Part shown: piece by piece, positions 1 to 17,989 of the stretch
How positions within the stretch are numbered: position 1 is the stretch's first letter
Layout of the letters: every line of letters begins with the position of its first letter
Assembly: GCF_036320965.1 (NCBI RefSeq)
Contig: NC_092251.1
Coordinates: forward strand, 4,598,501-4,662,500
Origin: Panulirus ornatus
Lineage: Eukaryota > Arthropoda > Malacostraca > Decapoda > Palinuridae
Direction: 5' to 3'
Length of the DNA stretch: 64,000 nucleotides
Translations under genes and position numbers: made by a program
Notes under the pieces: model-generated
Seen by the model: the letters and a program-made list of their open reading frames with translations, nothing else
Database searches by the model: none
Told to the model about the DNA's origin: nothing

Positions 1-4824
<4,824 letters not shown>

Positions 4825-5240
4825 ACTTGAGAGGAGGCACTGAATCCTTCATGTATTCATTTGTTTTCTTTATTTGAAGAAAATGAAAGTTTATCAGCTT
4901 ATGTTAACTCAGAACCACTCTTGTGAAGTAGAAAACTCTATATGTGTGATTTGTCAACGAAACAAGTTCGGAGCTTAAGTCTAAATAGAAAAGTTGCAAA
5001 CCAGGGGAAATTGAACCCAAATATGCTTATTTGAAATCAGAATTTGTAGGGGGTAGAAGTGAAATATGCAAATATGAAACAGGGATTTGCATGTGTGGCG
5101 TTGGAATATGTAAATGAAGTCACAAAATCTAAAACAGGAATCTGTTTTTGTCAAGTGGTAACCAGTATATCTTTTTTTTTTGATGGAATTACCGAACACT
5201 CAAGAGGACTCAAAGAATCTAGCTAGAGTTATAAGTCAGA

Positions 5241-5328
5241 CAGTTAGGACGACTCGATCCAATATATAGGAATCTAAAAGCACTCAGAAAGTTAGGACTC
5301 GATCCAATACACAGGAATCTAAAAGCAC
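5241..5328. repeat. tandem duplication of about 45 bp
   Basis: GTTAGGACGACTCGATCC and AGGAATCTAAAAGCAC occur twice with small changes. Confidence 0.65.
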
Positions 5329-5599
5329 AAATATGTAAACAGACATCTCTGCAATTTTAGTGGCAACCTAATATTTTTTCGTTTCAATTACAATTAATCG
5401 TTTTTCATTATCATTTTACCGAAACTTCATAAAAAAAAAACGGAGATTGTGTCTCTCGTTTTACTTGAATATGGTTATGTTTCATGAGGTAATGGTTACG
5501 TCATGAAGCGTTCACTGACTTCCACGAACCATGTCCATAGAGTGTATGTGGTCTTGAACTCACTCTTAACACCTGAAGAAGGTGTTGGTGAATATATGT

Positions 5600-5765
5600 A
5601 GAGAATGAATAAGCATATGTTGGTGAGGAATCATTACATGTTGAAGCAAGGATTGATATATGTGAAACAGAATTAGTGTACGTGAAGCAAGAACCAACAT
5701 ATGTGAGGTAGGAACCAATATATGCGAAGCAAGAACCAATATATGCAAAGCAAGAACCATTATAA
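5600..5765. repeat. 24-bp degenerate minisatellite
   Basis: Copies of GAAGCAAGAACCAATATATG(CNNN). It explains the minus-strand ORF near 5501-5815. Confidence 0.7.
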
Positions 5766-5935
5766 GTGGAGGAAAAAAAACATGACGAAAAGCAGAACAG
5801 AAATAAAAAAAACAATGATAAAAAGGAATCAGAATGTATACGTGACGCGGGAGGAGGTTAGAGGATCCCATTGATTGGTTGCGAATCCTCTGCATCGACC
5901 ATTATCAAGAACACTTGAGGATGTCAGGATTAATG

Positions 5936-5946
5936 ATGTGTGTGTG

Positions 5947-6005
<59 letters not shown>
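5936..6005. repeat. (GT)n microsatellite
   Basis: 70 bp with one AGG break near its start. Confidence 0.95.
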
Positions 6006-6008
<3 letters not shown>

Positions 6009-7671
6009 GTATAGTCGGGAAAAACACTTTCTTTTTTCCAGTAGACTGATTGGAGAGGAAACACGTCATGCCGTAAACAGGTTAGCAGTGGCTGGGACCC
6101 AGACGGGGATGTGGTTTAACGCCATTAGCGGAGAAGAGGAGTGGAGGGGGGGAGGAGGCCCTCCTCCTAATCGTCGTTCCCTTCCTTAAGTAACGTAATG
6201 AGATTAACGTCTGGGTCGGATGATGGCAAACACGCTGGCGTAGCAGAGGAGAGAGAGGGGGGGGGACGATACGTGAAATAAGTCGAATAATTACAAAATG
6301 GTATGCAAACGAGGACGAAAAAAATGAGGGACAAGAGTATTAGGCTGAGGACGAACACCGAAGAAAAGGAACGTTAGGGACACAGAGTTTCATTAAGAGC
6401 TACTTGTGTGTACGTACAAATGTGAGCAACAGACGCGTTGAGAATCACGATAGACTGACGTAAATCAATCCAATGCAACATTACGAACAAAGTGTTGGAT
6501 GATGAACAACAAGTCCTCTTGGACTAGTGTGTGTGAAGGTGGGTCGTCACTGCAAGACTCATACCTCCACGGGTTATCATGTCCCGCACAAGAGAAGAAA
6601 TGAAAAAAAAAAATAATGGTTTCAGCACTTGAAGATAATTACCCGGAAACGTTTAATTACATGCAGAGTTGCAGCAGCAAGACCTCATCCCCACCTCCCC
6701 TCCCTCCTCCTACTCTTCCCGACCAACAAACATCAAATTTAAATGGAATATCATACTTACCTGTGGTAGGATATGTAAGTATACACGCAAGACTAAACTT
6801 GATACAGACACATACACACACATATATTCTTTTAGGTGTTACTAGGTGTTACCGGGTGTTACCGGGTTTCTCTTGCAGGAGGTTACACCTGTATTTTTGA
6901 GAGTGTAGTCTCGTCAGAGACCTTCTCACTGCAAAGGAGTCTACAAGTCCCTGCTACTGTAAGTAGCGCAGCCTTGGGATACGTGAACCTTCTCTGGAAA
7001 GAGGTTCATACCATATAAGACTCAATACAGAAATATAAAGTAATAAAAGTAAAACTTCACAATTTCACGATCGCTTTAATGTCCTTCACAGTTTCCCGAA
7101 TCGGAGACTGTCCTTCAGGATCAAATTCTGGCAGAGAACAAATGAAGACTACCAGACCCTCTTCAACCCTTTTATTATTTCTATATTTCACTTTATGCAG
7201 AGTTGGAAGCTCCTTGATGGCATCTCAACGTTTCAGAACGCCTCGGTGGTGGACATTTTGTATCTTTAAGGTTTTCATATTTAGAACCCGCCTGAGTGTT
7301 TAAAGATCAGCGAACACCAGAGTGAGGAACGGTTATGGGATTTGGATTATGATAGGATTAACCTAAAGAGGTGATAATGAAAGGGTCTAGACCAACGCAG
7401 TTTTACCACCTATGAAATACTTTATTGGCGGGGGATTTTAAGGTAAAGGGAGTTTCATCGTTCGCTCTAAGGCTTTCTTTAGTAATTATACACATATTCT
7501 TGTTCTTCTTTTTTTTTAAGAACGCTCTCTAGTGGAAGTCTCTTGTGTGAAATGGGATGGCGAATGCGCACGCAAGCAATTTCTTTAAAAGGAATATTCA
7601 AGTAATTCCTTTAAGAGGAATGTTAAAGGTGGATATATGCTTTGTCTGACTATTGCTCGTCGTCGTCGCCA

Positions 7672-7672
<1 letters not shown>

Positions 7673-7745
<73 letters not shown>

Positions 7746-7776
7746 TCTTCTTCTTCTTCTTCTTCTTCTTCTTCTC
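7673..7776. repeat. (CT)n(CTT)n compound microsatellite
   Basis: Pure CT about 69 bp, then CTT about 35 bp. Confidence 0.95.
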
Positions 7777-8653
7777 CTTTCGTTTTTCACTCGATCATTT
7801 TCTTCGTTTCTCCATTTTTCCATTTTCCTTTCTTACCGCTTTATCCCGTGTGTTTCTTTAGTCTATCCGTCACTCAGTACGAACCCCAAAGCAAATTAAC
7901 ACTTTCCCAGGAAATCCGGCCTAGATTTTGAGTCCTGATGAACAGGACTGCTGAAAACTGGTGAGATTTAGTAACAAGACTGTTTTCAGGTCTAGTGACA
8001 AATTGTGATGTTGCTGTGTAGATGATGTAGTGATGAATTGCGGTGTTGCTGTGTAGATGAAGTAGTGAATGCTGTTAGGGCAAGGATCAGCACTGAGGCT
8101 GAAGTGAGGTGAGGAGTGATGTGGAGAGAGATACGATGGTTAAGGAGGATCCATGAGGAGAGTGATGTTGGTATGTTCATGAGGAGGGATGTTAAGGGGG
8201 GGGGAGGAAATATATGGATCTTGATGTGATGGTGAGTGAAGATGGTCATAGGACGGAGGGAGGGAACTGTGAAGTAGATGGAGGCAATAGTCTGGAGGAA
8301 GAATAGTGTGAGGGAAGAATTCACGGAGGGAAGGAGCGAAGCTCGTGTGAATTGATATGTCAGTAAAGGTTTGAGGAAGTGAGTGAAGGTAGCCAAGTGG
8401 AAGTAAGGACGGGACTTTTGAGAAGGAGTGAAAGAGGCGCGCGTGGTGAAGTAACGTGGAGAGAATATGTGGAGGAATGGAGTGAAGCGACCGTTGGGAG
8501 GGTAAAGTGCCGGGATTGAAGTGAGGAAAGACGAGAGGAGGAGGAGGAGGTTAGGAGACGAGGGTGACCTCTGGCGTGGAGTGTAGAGAAGATGGGAGAG
8601 GCCAATGAATCAACTTCGTCCCGTTTTCAAGTCAACTTCGGGATGTTTTCCTG

Positions 8654-8655
<2 letters not shown>

Positions 8656-8708
<53 letters not shown>
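8656..8708. repeat. (CA)n microsatellite at LINE 3' end
   Basis: 53 bp of pure CA, adjoining the LINE fragment and probably derived from its tail. Confidence 0.95.
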
Positions 8709-8709
<1 letters not shown>

Positions 8710-9045
8710 CATACTTCACTGCCATTTCCCGTGTTAGCAAGATAGCGCCAGGAAGAGACAAAGAAAGGCCCTATTCGCTCATATCCATTCGCTAGCTGTC
8801 ATGTGCAATGCACCAAAACTACTGCTCCCTATCCACACCCAGGCATCACAGACCACTCGATGGTTTACCCACTGACAGTGCGTCAACCCCCGTATACCAC
8901 CTCGTTTTCAATTTATTCAGTGCACATCTTCGATCCTCCTGCATGTTCAGGCCCCGATCACCCAAAGTAGGAAGCGTTTGACCGAGGGCAATACAGTGTG
9001 GCGTGCGAGGCGAGGGAACGTGCACCACAAACATACCTACCACAG
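8703..9045 (-). mobile_element. decayed 3' end of a non-LTR retrotransposon (LINE)
   Basis: The minus-strand frame ends with RGLNMQED followed by WYTGVDALSVGKP and a stop, a pattern I recall from the C-terminal end of decapod LINE reverse-transcriptase ORFs. It is followed by an untranslated tail containing CGCTATCTTGCTAACACGGG, a segment seen repeatedly in decapod genomes, and ends in the TG/CA microsatellite at 8656-8708. The ORF upstream is broken, so only a 5'-truncated fragment remains. Confidence 0.5.
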
Positions 9046-10004
9046 TGGCTGAGCTCCTATCTCCCGTAGCCCTGTGGTCGATGCAGAATAATATCTTAAA
9101 TGAGTTGGTACTGGAAGCCTAGCCACTATGACAGTAGCGTCAGGGAGCAAGGTTACCAGGAATCTCGACTCATTTGGTCTGCGTCTGTTATTCTGAAAAC
9201 TACGACAAAAAAAAAAAGTGTCGCGTCCTTGTTAAGGGTGTCCCCAGCTACACTAACAAGTGGGTAGATGTTGGTCAGGAGTTTTCGTCAGCGGTGGTGT
9301 GTGTGTGGGGTTCACAGTACAGCGAGGCCTGGGCAACTTCGCGGTTTATTTTACTCAGAAATAACAGCCGAAACCCCCCTTGTCGAACGTGTCTCATACG
9401 CAGTCGAGAAAGGAGAATATGTTAAACTCAGCGAACAAAATTCTTGGAGGATAAAGAAAAATCATGAGAACAGGAAGGTGTGGTGGATACAGAGAACTGC
9501 ATTGGATAGAGGAAGAAAGGTGCAGTGAAGTTAGACAAGGTGCATTGAAGACAGATGAGAAATATATTTCTTGATGACTTTTTTGTAGGAAATTGCTGGA
9601 AAGTCTGCAATACAGCCTACAACACCACCACGCAGGTGGATCCATCTGAACTGAACCTGATCTTTTAAAAGGGATGTGAATTTCGATATTGGATATTTCC
9701 TCTGGCAGAGATTAGCATAAAAAAAAGAGTTGATGCCAATGCTATCATCATCATCGTTCCTTTTCCCTTTTTTTTCTTAGAATATTCACTTCCTTTTTAT
9801 TTGGAACAAAGGCATCAACTAGACTGAATACCACAAGAGATAGATATCCTCTGAATCTATTGTTTCACCGTTAAGAAATTGAGGAGGCAGTGATGTGACC
9901 TGGAAGAGGGTGTGTCAGAGAACCATCGATCTTCTGCTGCAACACACAACCCCACCACAGGATCATCCAGAAGACGGGCACGCCGTCGGAGCAAAGGTGG
10001 TTCT
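8999..10004. other. no gene recognised
   Basis: Beyond the LINE fragment I see neither coding signal nor repeats up to the 21-bp minisatellite. Confidence 0.5.
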
Positions 10005-10352
10005 CTTGGAGAGGACGTGGTTCCTCTCGTAGAGGAGGTGGTTCTTCTCGTAGAGGAGGTGGTTCTTCTCGTAGAAGAGGTGGTTCCTCTTGGAGAGGAG
10101 GTGGTTTCTTTCATAGAGGAGGTGGTTCTTCTCGTAGAAGAGGTGGTTCCTCTCGTAGAGGAGGTGGTTTCTCTCGTAGAAGAGGTGGTTCCTCTTGTAG
10201 AAGAGGCGGTTCCTCTTGGAGAGGAGGTGGTTCTTCTCGTAGAGGAGGTGGTTCTTCTCGTAGAAGAGGTGGTACCTCTTGGAGAGGAGGTGGTTCCTCT
10301 CGTAGAAGAGGTGGTTCCTCTCGTAGAGGAGGTGGTTCCTCTCGTAGAAGAG
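10005..10352. repeat. 21-bp minisatellite, about 16 units, open in several frames
   Basis: The unit GGTGGTTCCTCTCGTAGAGG(A) is in frame as heptapeptides (VVPLVEE on the plus strand, or GGSSRRG in another frame). It sits inside a 156-codon plus ORF (9912-10382) and a 136-codon minus ORF. I judge both ORFs to be products of the 21-bp period rather than genes. Confidence 0.75.
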
Positions 10353-12109
10353 GGAGTTCTTCTCGTGGTCCTTGCGTATTGAAGTGTAAGGTTAATCGTT
10401 CACTCTTTTCTCCCTCCTTTTCACCCAAATAATTGTTTGACTCTTCTTCTTTCTCTCCTTGATTCTCTTCATCACCTTTCTTTCTCTTCATCATCATTTT
10501 CTTCTCACTTAAGTTCTTCATCTATATATCTCTCAAGGGGATTCTCACGGGAGGACAGTATGTGAGAGATGGCAGTAGCAATAAAGGAGAAAAGGGATCA
10601 CAATCAAATACTCCATGTAAACAAAGTGAAAGTGTTATATATCATATGTCAATGTAAAGGAAAATAGGTAGAGGGACAACTCTCTCTCACAAGACAACAA
10701 GAACTCAGAAGTAGAGGATACATGAAGGAAAACGTGATGGGGACCTTATGAAAGATGTTCTAGAGAATATACTCAGAAATAATCAAAGAGATCAAAAATA
10801 AATTGGGTGTAAGATGACTTCATGGAGGAAAAGCACCCTCTCAAGGCTCCTAGGTCATTTGCAAATGAGATTGAGTGATTCTCCATCAAGTGTACAAAGC
10901 CACGTAAAAAGACATTTCATCCATAGGAGACCACATTTGGGCCACAGAGGAGAAGGTGGCCCACATCAGCCCACACGCAGGAAGCCTAATTGCCTCACTG
11001 GAAGGGTTTCCCAAGCGCTCTTTTGTCCCCCACAAAGGTCTAAACTTCGCTAGAGGAGAGTAATGTGACGAGCTGCAGCTTCTTATCTCGGCAGAGGCCC
11101 GGGTGCAAGGGGGTAGGAAGATGAGGAGAAAGGTTGATAGGAGAGATAGAGGAAACAAGTGTGAGGTAGCAGGAAAAAGAAAAGTTTATAAGAAAGTGGA
11201 AAATAAATAGAAGTAGGAAAGAGAGAGGGAAATAAATACGATGTTTTTTATGAGGGAGCAAAATGCAGAACTTTCATTATAGAAGGATGAACTATGTACA
11301 AAGTAGAGTGGAAAAGATAACATGATAAATGATGAGAGAGAAGTAGAAATATAAAACATGTTAAGAGAGGGAATGAGATATGAATTCAAATAATGCATAA
11401 TAATCTCGAAAGAAACACTGATTAAACTAGAGAAAAGGAAAATATGAAGAAAATAAGAGGAGAAATGTAGGAATAAAAAGACAGAATGTAGACAACATAA
11501 TCCTGAAACCCCTGAAACCCCCAAGACATAATAGGGAACATTTGACACCAGTTAAGATACAGTGAATGATTGGGGAGACTTGAATGACATATTCAGGATG
11601 AATGATGTTCCGGGGCAGAGGGTATCCCACACAGCCTTTTCTCCTGATCAGGAATATTTTTCTTCTTCTCTCAATATCTTTTTCTCTGGAGGTTGTGATC
11701 AAGCCTCATGTCCATCATGTCCGAATGAAAGAATCTTCCATTATTTCAGTCTTTCCTTAATTCCTTCCTCGTATCTTGGTCATTCCTCCCTCAGACTTTT
11801 CTCCATGCTGAAAAGTCTTACGCTTTAAGCTTATCCCTATCACTCGTATCCCAGTTACTCTTCCCTCAAGCTTTTCTGTGTTTTTATTCCATAAGCTTAT
11901 CCCATCCCTTCATACCTCAGTCGCTCCTCCCTCAGTCCTTCCTCCGTACTTTTGTCATTGCTCAAATTAGTTTTTTTCCCCTCTCATCTAGAAGACTTTC
12001 CCTTCAGCTTTCCCTTTTACAATGTCTTTTTTTCCTCGAGCCTTCAACAAGCTTTTGTTCCTTAGACTGAATCTTCTCTAATATGACTTCTTCCTCAAAA
12101 CCTTACAAC

Positions 12110-12111
<2 letters not shown>
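10353..12111. other. no gene recognised; purine-rich then pyrimidine-rich
   Basis: Strand composition switches from A/G-rich (11050-11560) to C/T-rich (11640-12215). The ORFs here reflect composition. Confidence 0.5.
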
Positions 12112-12140
<29 letters not shown>

Positions 12141-12215
12141 TTCTTCTTCTTCTTCTTCTAATTCTCTTCTTCTTCTAATTCTTCTTCTTCTTCCTCTTCG
12201 TCTTCTTCCTGCTCT
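12112..12215. repeat. (TTC)n microsatellite
   Basis: CTT/TTC tract with two TAATTC interruptions. Confidence 0.9.
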
Positions 12216-12418
12216 TTCTTTCCTACACCCTTAATCCAGCTACATCCCAGATCCCAGCTAGATCCCAGATCCCAGCTCAAACTTTGCAACATTTATCCCA
12301 GTGATTAAATTTCTTGATTCAATTTCATGATTCATTACAGTGTTAAAGCTCCCAACATCGGAAAAGACAGGAGTACTTACAGTGAAGAGGAAAAGTCTGT
12401 TATATCCTCCCATGAGTT

Positions 12419-12421
<3 letters not shown>

Positions 12422-12497
<76 letters not shown>
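12422..12497. repeat. (TA)n microsatellite
   Basis: 76 bp pure, immediately before dispersed element copy 1. Confidence 0.95.
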
Positions 12498-12499
<2 letters not shown>

Positions 12500-12509
12500 C
12501 TCAGTAGTT

Positions 12510-12715
12510 ACCCAAAGACCAATTTCTATAACAGAGTCCTGATGTTATCCAGGACCATTATAAAGGCCCCGGCAGTGAAGTACTGCGCTACTCTCAGTAG
12601 CAGGAAAGTGTAAACTACTTTGGAATGAGGAATCCTTCGACGAGACTGGCTGTACTCCAAGTGAATCGTCACTCGCAGGAAAGATGCAGACGGCAACCTT
12701 CCTACGAACGAAACC
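12510..12715. mobile_element. dispersed element, copy 1 (beside a TA tract)
   Basis: About 150 bases align by eye with 30260-30400. Shared stretches include GTAGCAGG/GTTGCAGGG, ACTACTTTGGAATGAG/ACTCCTTTGGAGTGAG and TTCGACGAGACTG/TTGACGAGACTG. Both copies directly follow a (TA)n tract. No coding capacity; the family is not recognised. Confidence 0.5.
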
Positions 12716-12985
12716 AACCATTCCCTGAGCGATGTTGGGGATGGACTCAGGGCAGCGCACGTTCCTCCTAGCTCACGTTCCCAGAAGCGCACATTCCCCC
12801 CAGCTCACATTCCCAGCAGCGCACGTTCCTCCCGCTTCCATTCTTCAGATAACTTTATGGCCTTGTGCGACAGTCGGTCTGGGTCAGAAAATGAAATTCC
12901 CCTCTCAGGCGATGACAGGAAAAAGGAGTTTAATGCTAGCGGCAACGTCACAGAGCTGAACAGGCTAACATTAGCGACCCCCCGG

Positions 12986-13028
12986 ACACACACACACACA
13001 CACACCACACACACACACACACACACAC
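12986..13028. repeat. (CA)n microsatellite
   Basis: One CC interruption. Confidence 0.9.
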
Positions 13029-13612
13029 CCCTCCCACCCCAGTTGTTCACACAAGACAGAAATTCTGTCGACGGGGCAGCGGGAAATGAACGGTACAACT
13101 CTAAGTGACGTAAAGGCTGGTTGTAGGAAACCTCCAGGTTATTTCAATCCCCTAAAGGCACAGTGAGGACGTCTTTACATCCTCATCATGGAAAATATAT
13201 TTCAAAAAAAAAACACGATCGTTTTGGATACATCGAATCTTCTATGGAATCAGGTATGAGAATTAGGCCCTTCCTTTATTCTCATTAAATTCTGTTTAAA
13301 CTTTTACCCCCTGGCATCGGTATACGTATAAATAGATTCCAAGATTCCCCCCCCCCCCCACCACTTACCTTCGACTATGTAATTACATTAAAAGAATTTA
13401 TATGTCGACAGCGTGCATGGAAATCGTATAAAACGGAGTTGTTCTGATTTCCAATATCCTTCATGTTCCATGCTAGGGAGCAACCTGCATGGTTATCACC
13501 TTTAATGGAAGAAGTAACTCAGATACAGCACGTCCCGCAAGACTATTGCTTCCAGGGGGGGGAAAAACTCTTCGCCTAATTTTGCTTTCTCAGTTCCTCG
13601 TCCATAATTTTT

Positions 13613-13625
13613 GCGCGCGCGCGTG

Positions 13626-13689
<64 letters not shown>
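13613..13689. repeat. (GC)n(GT)n alternating purine-pyrimidine tract
   Basis: GCGCGCGC then GTGTGT; Z-DNA-prone. Confidence 0.95.
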
Positions 13690-13690
<1 letters not shown>

Positions 13691-13759
13691 CTGAATACAT
13701 GAATGATTACGTAGATACATTCATTGCTTTATTTATGCATGCACCTTACGTATACGTTT

Positions 13760-13786
13760 GTCTATCTATCTATCTATCTATCTATC
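13760..13786. repeat. (TCTA)n microsatellite
   Basis: Nearly seven tetramer units. Confidence 0.9.
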
Positions 13787-13804
13787 ATATAACATCAGGA
13801 CCAC

Positions 13805-13925
13805 CCTTGTTGAGCACGACGGTACGACATTTAGATATGATGGCTTGACCTTAGCTATGTCCCTTAGAATGTCAGGTCAAAATACCAGGTCATCATACCA
13901 AAAGGTCATACCATTCTACCCTTGG
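13805..13925. repeat. GTCGTACC palindromic element, copy A
   Basis: Starts TTGAGCACGACGGTACGAC and ends with partly inverted CATACC-containing sequence. Related to 53395-53590 and 54480-54602. Confidence 0.45.
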
Positions 13926-15386
13926 TTCCTGCCGATATGGGTTAAATCCTTTTTCATCTGTTATTCAAGTTCATACTTAACAGGAACTCGTACCCCTAAC
14001 AGATAGGATCCTGTGCATTAACACTTGTAATTTAAACTCCAAAATGTATAGTCTACTTCGCGTTAAAGCTCTTCCACGACCACTGCATTGACGACTTTAA
14101 GGATCTAAACCTGTCTGGTAAATATTTGATCCCTACTCTCAACTCTGACCTATTCTCACCTCGCTAACTTAGTTGAGCAACAGCCTACGTAACTTAAATG
14201 ATTTCATAGATGATCTCTAAATTTTCTTTCATTATTTTTTCTTCTTATTCAGGCTATTCTTTATTTTCTTTTTCCTTATATTCTTTCTGTCATCTTCTGT
14301 AACAAAGATCCGCTTCTATGGAATCTGCAAAACTGGGTTCGACGTCCATTTCTCTATGAATTTGCAGGATTTCCCTCTTACACCCTCAGCGTTTACGACT
14401 TACACAAAGATGTTCCGACCAATCATCATAAAAGTCATATATCTTCTCTTGGCATATTTGTAAATCCATGTAATCCCCTGACAGCAGACAGTTCCTTGAA
14501 CTCTTCTCCTCTGACATGGGACTATTTGCTCTTCTTCTTCCTTTCATACTCCTCCCACATGTTCTCCATCTCTTTGTCCGGCTTTACCCTCTTAAGCACA
14601 CTCTTAAGCCTCTCGTTATCGGGTATATATTAACCAGGTCACAGGCAAACACCTGCAGTGTTCCTCAGATCGGCTTGAAAGTCTTATGGGTTTCCCTTCG
14701 CTTTCCTTATCAGACGTTCTAAGACTTTACCAATAATATATTTCCTTTGGGACAAATCCATTGTGCGACTTGAATATATTTATATATAGGATCTCAAGGG
14801 GCCTTCTTAACTTTCATCTTGAGGTGGACTCAAAAAGATGTACTTTGAGGCTTTATTTGTTCCCATCAGTCTTATAGTTGCAGCTCATTTGCATGTCTTC
14901 TTAGAGCGCATCAGCAACGCTAGAATACATTGAGAAAGTTAAGTGTTTCTCAAAACATGTATGCCTTTTTTACGTGCTGCTTTACACCCCGTAATGCCTC
15001 ATCATTTTTCTTACTCCCAAAGCAATGCGTCAGCCAGATTTATTCTAACTCTCAAAGTCCTTCTGTTTGACTATTATTATTCTCTAATTCTATATCTATT
15101 TTGCTCTTTACTCTTACTAGATCCTAGTTGTTCCATCTCCTTTAATCCTGTTGTTTTTTCTCTCTCTGGGCCGTAAATGTCTAAACTTCTAAAAAATTTA
15201 CACCAATCAAGTGAACGTTGATTCATTTTTAATGTATATAGTTCTCAACAACTCGTCCATATCACTGGTTTTCTCGCTAAATAATTTCCTTTGTTACTCT
15301 CTCCTTTTATCTCAATAATCGTCTCAATTCCCACTTTTTGTTTAAAGATATTCTTGTCTTGCTTACTGAATTGTGTTTCCAAATTC

Positions 15387-15390
<4 letters not shown>

Positions 15391-15481
<91 letters not shown>
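15391..15481. repeat. (CT)n microsatellite
   Basis: About 91 bp pure. Confidence 0.95.
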
Positions 15482-15483
<2 letters not shown>

Positions 15484-15633
15484 TTCCTCTGGTTGTTTGT
15501 TTCCCCATCAACTTTGTTTGCCCGACAGTTGTTCTAAATCTTTGCCTCTAGAACTCCTGGCACCTCCGTATTTTACCTTCTTAAACTGCTGTCCACGTCC
15601 TCATGGGAGAGGATGATTGCTCGGTGTATGTGG

Positions 15634-15634
<1 letters not shown>

Positions 15635-15673
<39 letters not shown>
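15635..15673. repeat. (GT)n microsatellite
   Basis: About 39 bp pure; a shorter GT tract follows at 15733-15760. Confidence 0.9.
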
Positions 15674-15675
<2 letters not shown>

Positions 15676-17443
15676 CTGTCCATGTACAAGTAAGTTCACC
15701 TGTGTTTCTGTGCTGCGTGTTTAGCTGTCCAGGTGTGTGTGTGTGTGCGTGTGTGTGTTCGTCTATATTAGTATCAGTCACAAATTTCGTACGTGTGGTT
15801 TGCTTACGATTAGGAACAATGACGCAAGACCCACAACACATCGAGGACATAGCGAGAATACTCCACTGTTGCTAAAACTTCCCAGCGTCATACAAGACCT
15901 CCTCTACTGGAGGGTGAAGTCGGTCAGATGTTTGGAGGAGTAGGTCAATATATTCAGCGGGAGGAGAGCTAATATGGAAGAGTTTCTCCAGGAAAACTTT
16001 GGAGATGACTTCAAGATAAGTAGTTACAAATTTGCAAACTTTACTTCGCGTTTATTTAATCTTTCGCTCCAGCCGCGGATAAAGTAAAGAAAAAAATATG
16101 TGAGCTTAAAGTCTCGTTTTTGATCTTAGACTTGACTGAAAGGCCTCACTTTTCAGCATCTTAAGTAGGAGGAGGATAAGGGATATTCTATAAACGGTTT
16201 GGAACTTGATCTATGTCGGGATTATGACTAAAAGTATTTCCAGCTACATCTCCGTAGACTGAATAACGTGAAGAGAGAGATATACTAGTTATTGCTCAGT
16301 GTTTACCCTTGAATGGGAGTTACTCTAGAGTTAAATGCGTCAGTCACTCCCAGATTAAAGAGTCTGGGATGACTGTGAAGACATATGACGTTTTCTCTAT
16401 AAATCCAGGCTGTGGAAAATGTCATGCTGGATGTATGTATCAATTCATTTTGACCTGAATCCTTCATGGAGAGTGATAGGGAGAAGAAAGGAGTCTAGGT
16501 AAGTTCCTCGTTCAAATTTCTGACTGGAATAAAGCATACGATATTGTTTTTCAAAATTCACTGGCGGATGAAGGTTAACGATTTCTGACACCTTAAATGA
16601 TGTTCGAAAGTGAAACTTAGATGTTTTGTCTTTTGATGTCAAACTTTTAAAATCTCATATTACTAATATACGATTTTTTTTTCCTACGAAAAGAAGAGCA
16701 ATTTTCCTTTTGGGAGAAGTGAGCAAATTTAGAGCCGACTGTGCCACAAACCCAGGTGTGTCCAGATCTGCCTTAAGCACTTCACTTGTTCTCCATCTCT
16801 TTCTTGCTGTAAGGTCAGGGAACTCGTTCGCAGGTCATGAGGATGTGTACTTTGTAAGAGGTGTTCCTACAAGACCATTCATGATCTAATTGTATACAGG
16901 ACCAAAAAAGCTTCAGTTACTTATTTGTAAGGGTGTCGGGTCCTTAGTGTTTCGCTCAGTATTAAATGAAGTACAGTTTCCTATAAATGTAATTTATGAT
17001 TTCTATCTCATAATTCTTATGTCTTAACCTTGAATTGAGCTTATAGCCATAAAGAATTTCATTCTGTATCATGTATGCAATTTGAAAATATAGATATGTT
17101 ATCTTGTCTTATCTTATCTTATCTTGTCTCATCTTAATCTTCTGAGGACTCAAGAGACCCTTTGTATGCGGTTCTTTTGACCAAAATGATGAGATGCAAA
17201 ACTACCGATATGGTCAAGCCAATTGTAATCATTGTCTGATGGAACTTGTTCAGTGTTCCAGAAGAGAAGGGGAGGAAGTTAAGAAAACGGCAGTAAGGAA
17301 CAGGGTCAGGGGGAAGGGTGAAGGAAAACTACAGTGTGGAGAAAAGGGGAATAGAGGAAATAGAGAAAACTAAAGAGAGGAACAATAAAGGGGTGAACAT
17401 GGCGAGAGTGGAGAAGCAAGTCAAGGAGGAAGGGAAGGGGGAA

Positions 17444-17445
<2 letters not shown>

Positions 17446-17537
<92 letters not shown>
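17446..17537. repeat. (CT)n microsatellite
   Basis: One CC break near 17474. Confidence 0.95.
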
Positions 17538-17540
<3 letters not shown>

Positions 17541-17989
17541 TTGGGCAGAAGATGACGCGGAAGACTTGCAGAATGAACTTTTACTGACATTGGGTCTCCC
17601 CTGCCTGACTTCGTTACCCCCGTGGCTGGTGTTGAGGAGGTGGTGGTGGTAGGGAGCTGGGGAGAAGCTACCCATGTACAGTTTTCATTGCTTATGAATT
17701 TCGTGCAGTTTTCTTTACCACTCATTTACAGGTATCCTTTACCTACAGTGGGGTGGCAAAGACATGAAAAGATCTGTAATTTTCGAGCACAAAATTGAGT
17801 CATATTTTCAGCCTCCATCTCTTGAAAGGTAAAGCCATGTCAACATAAGAACAATGGAGATATACTTAGCAGGTAAGACCAGCTCGGCTAGATAAGGAGA
17901 AGAATGAATGAGTTGGCTGGGTAGATAAAGTGGAGGACTGTGTACCCTCGGGTGTCGAACACAAGAACTCACACTTCTCCACCTTCCTT

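Larger units (their letters stand above)
13926..17445. other. no gene recognised
   Basis: Microsatellites separate AT-rich sequence. 17101-17135 has a short TCTTA pentamer repeat. No conserved protein motif found. Confidence 0.5.

Noticed and set aside
9912..10382. 156-codon plus ORF (VVPLVEE repeats) as a gene
   Set aside because: Entirely explained by a 21-bp minisatellite, which keeps several frames open on both strands.
17101..17135. TCTTA pentamers as a telomere-like repeat
   Set aside because: Short and impure, and does not match the arthropod TTAGG telomere repeat.
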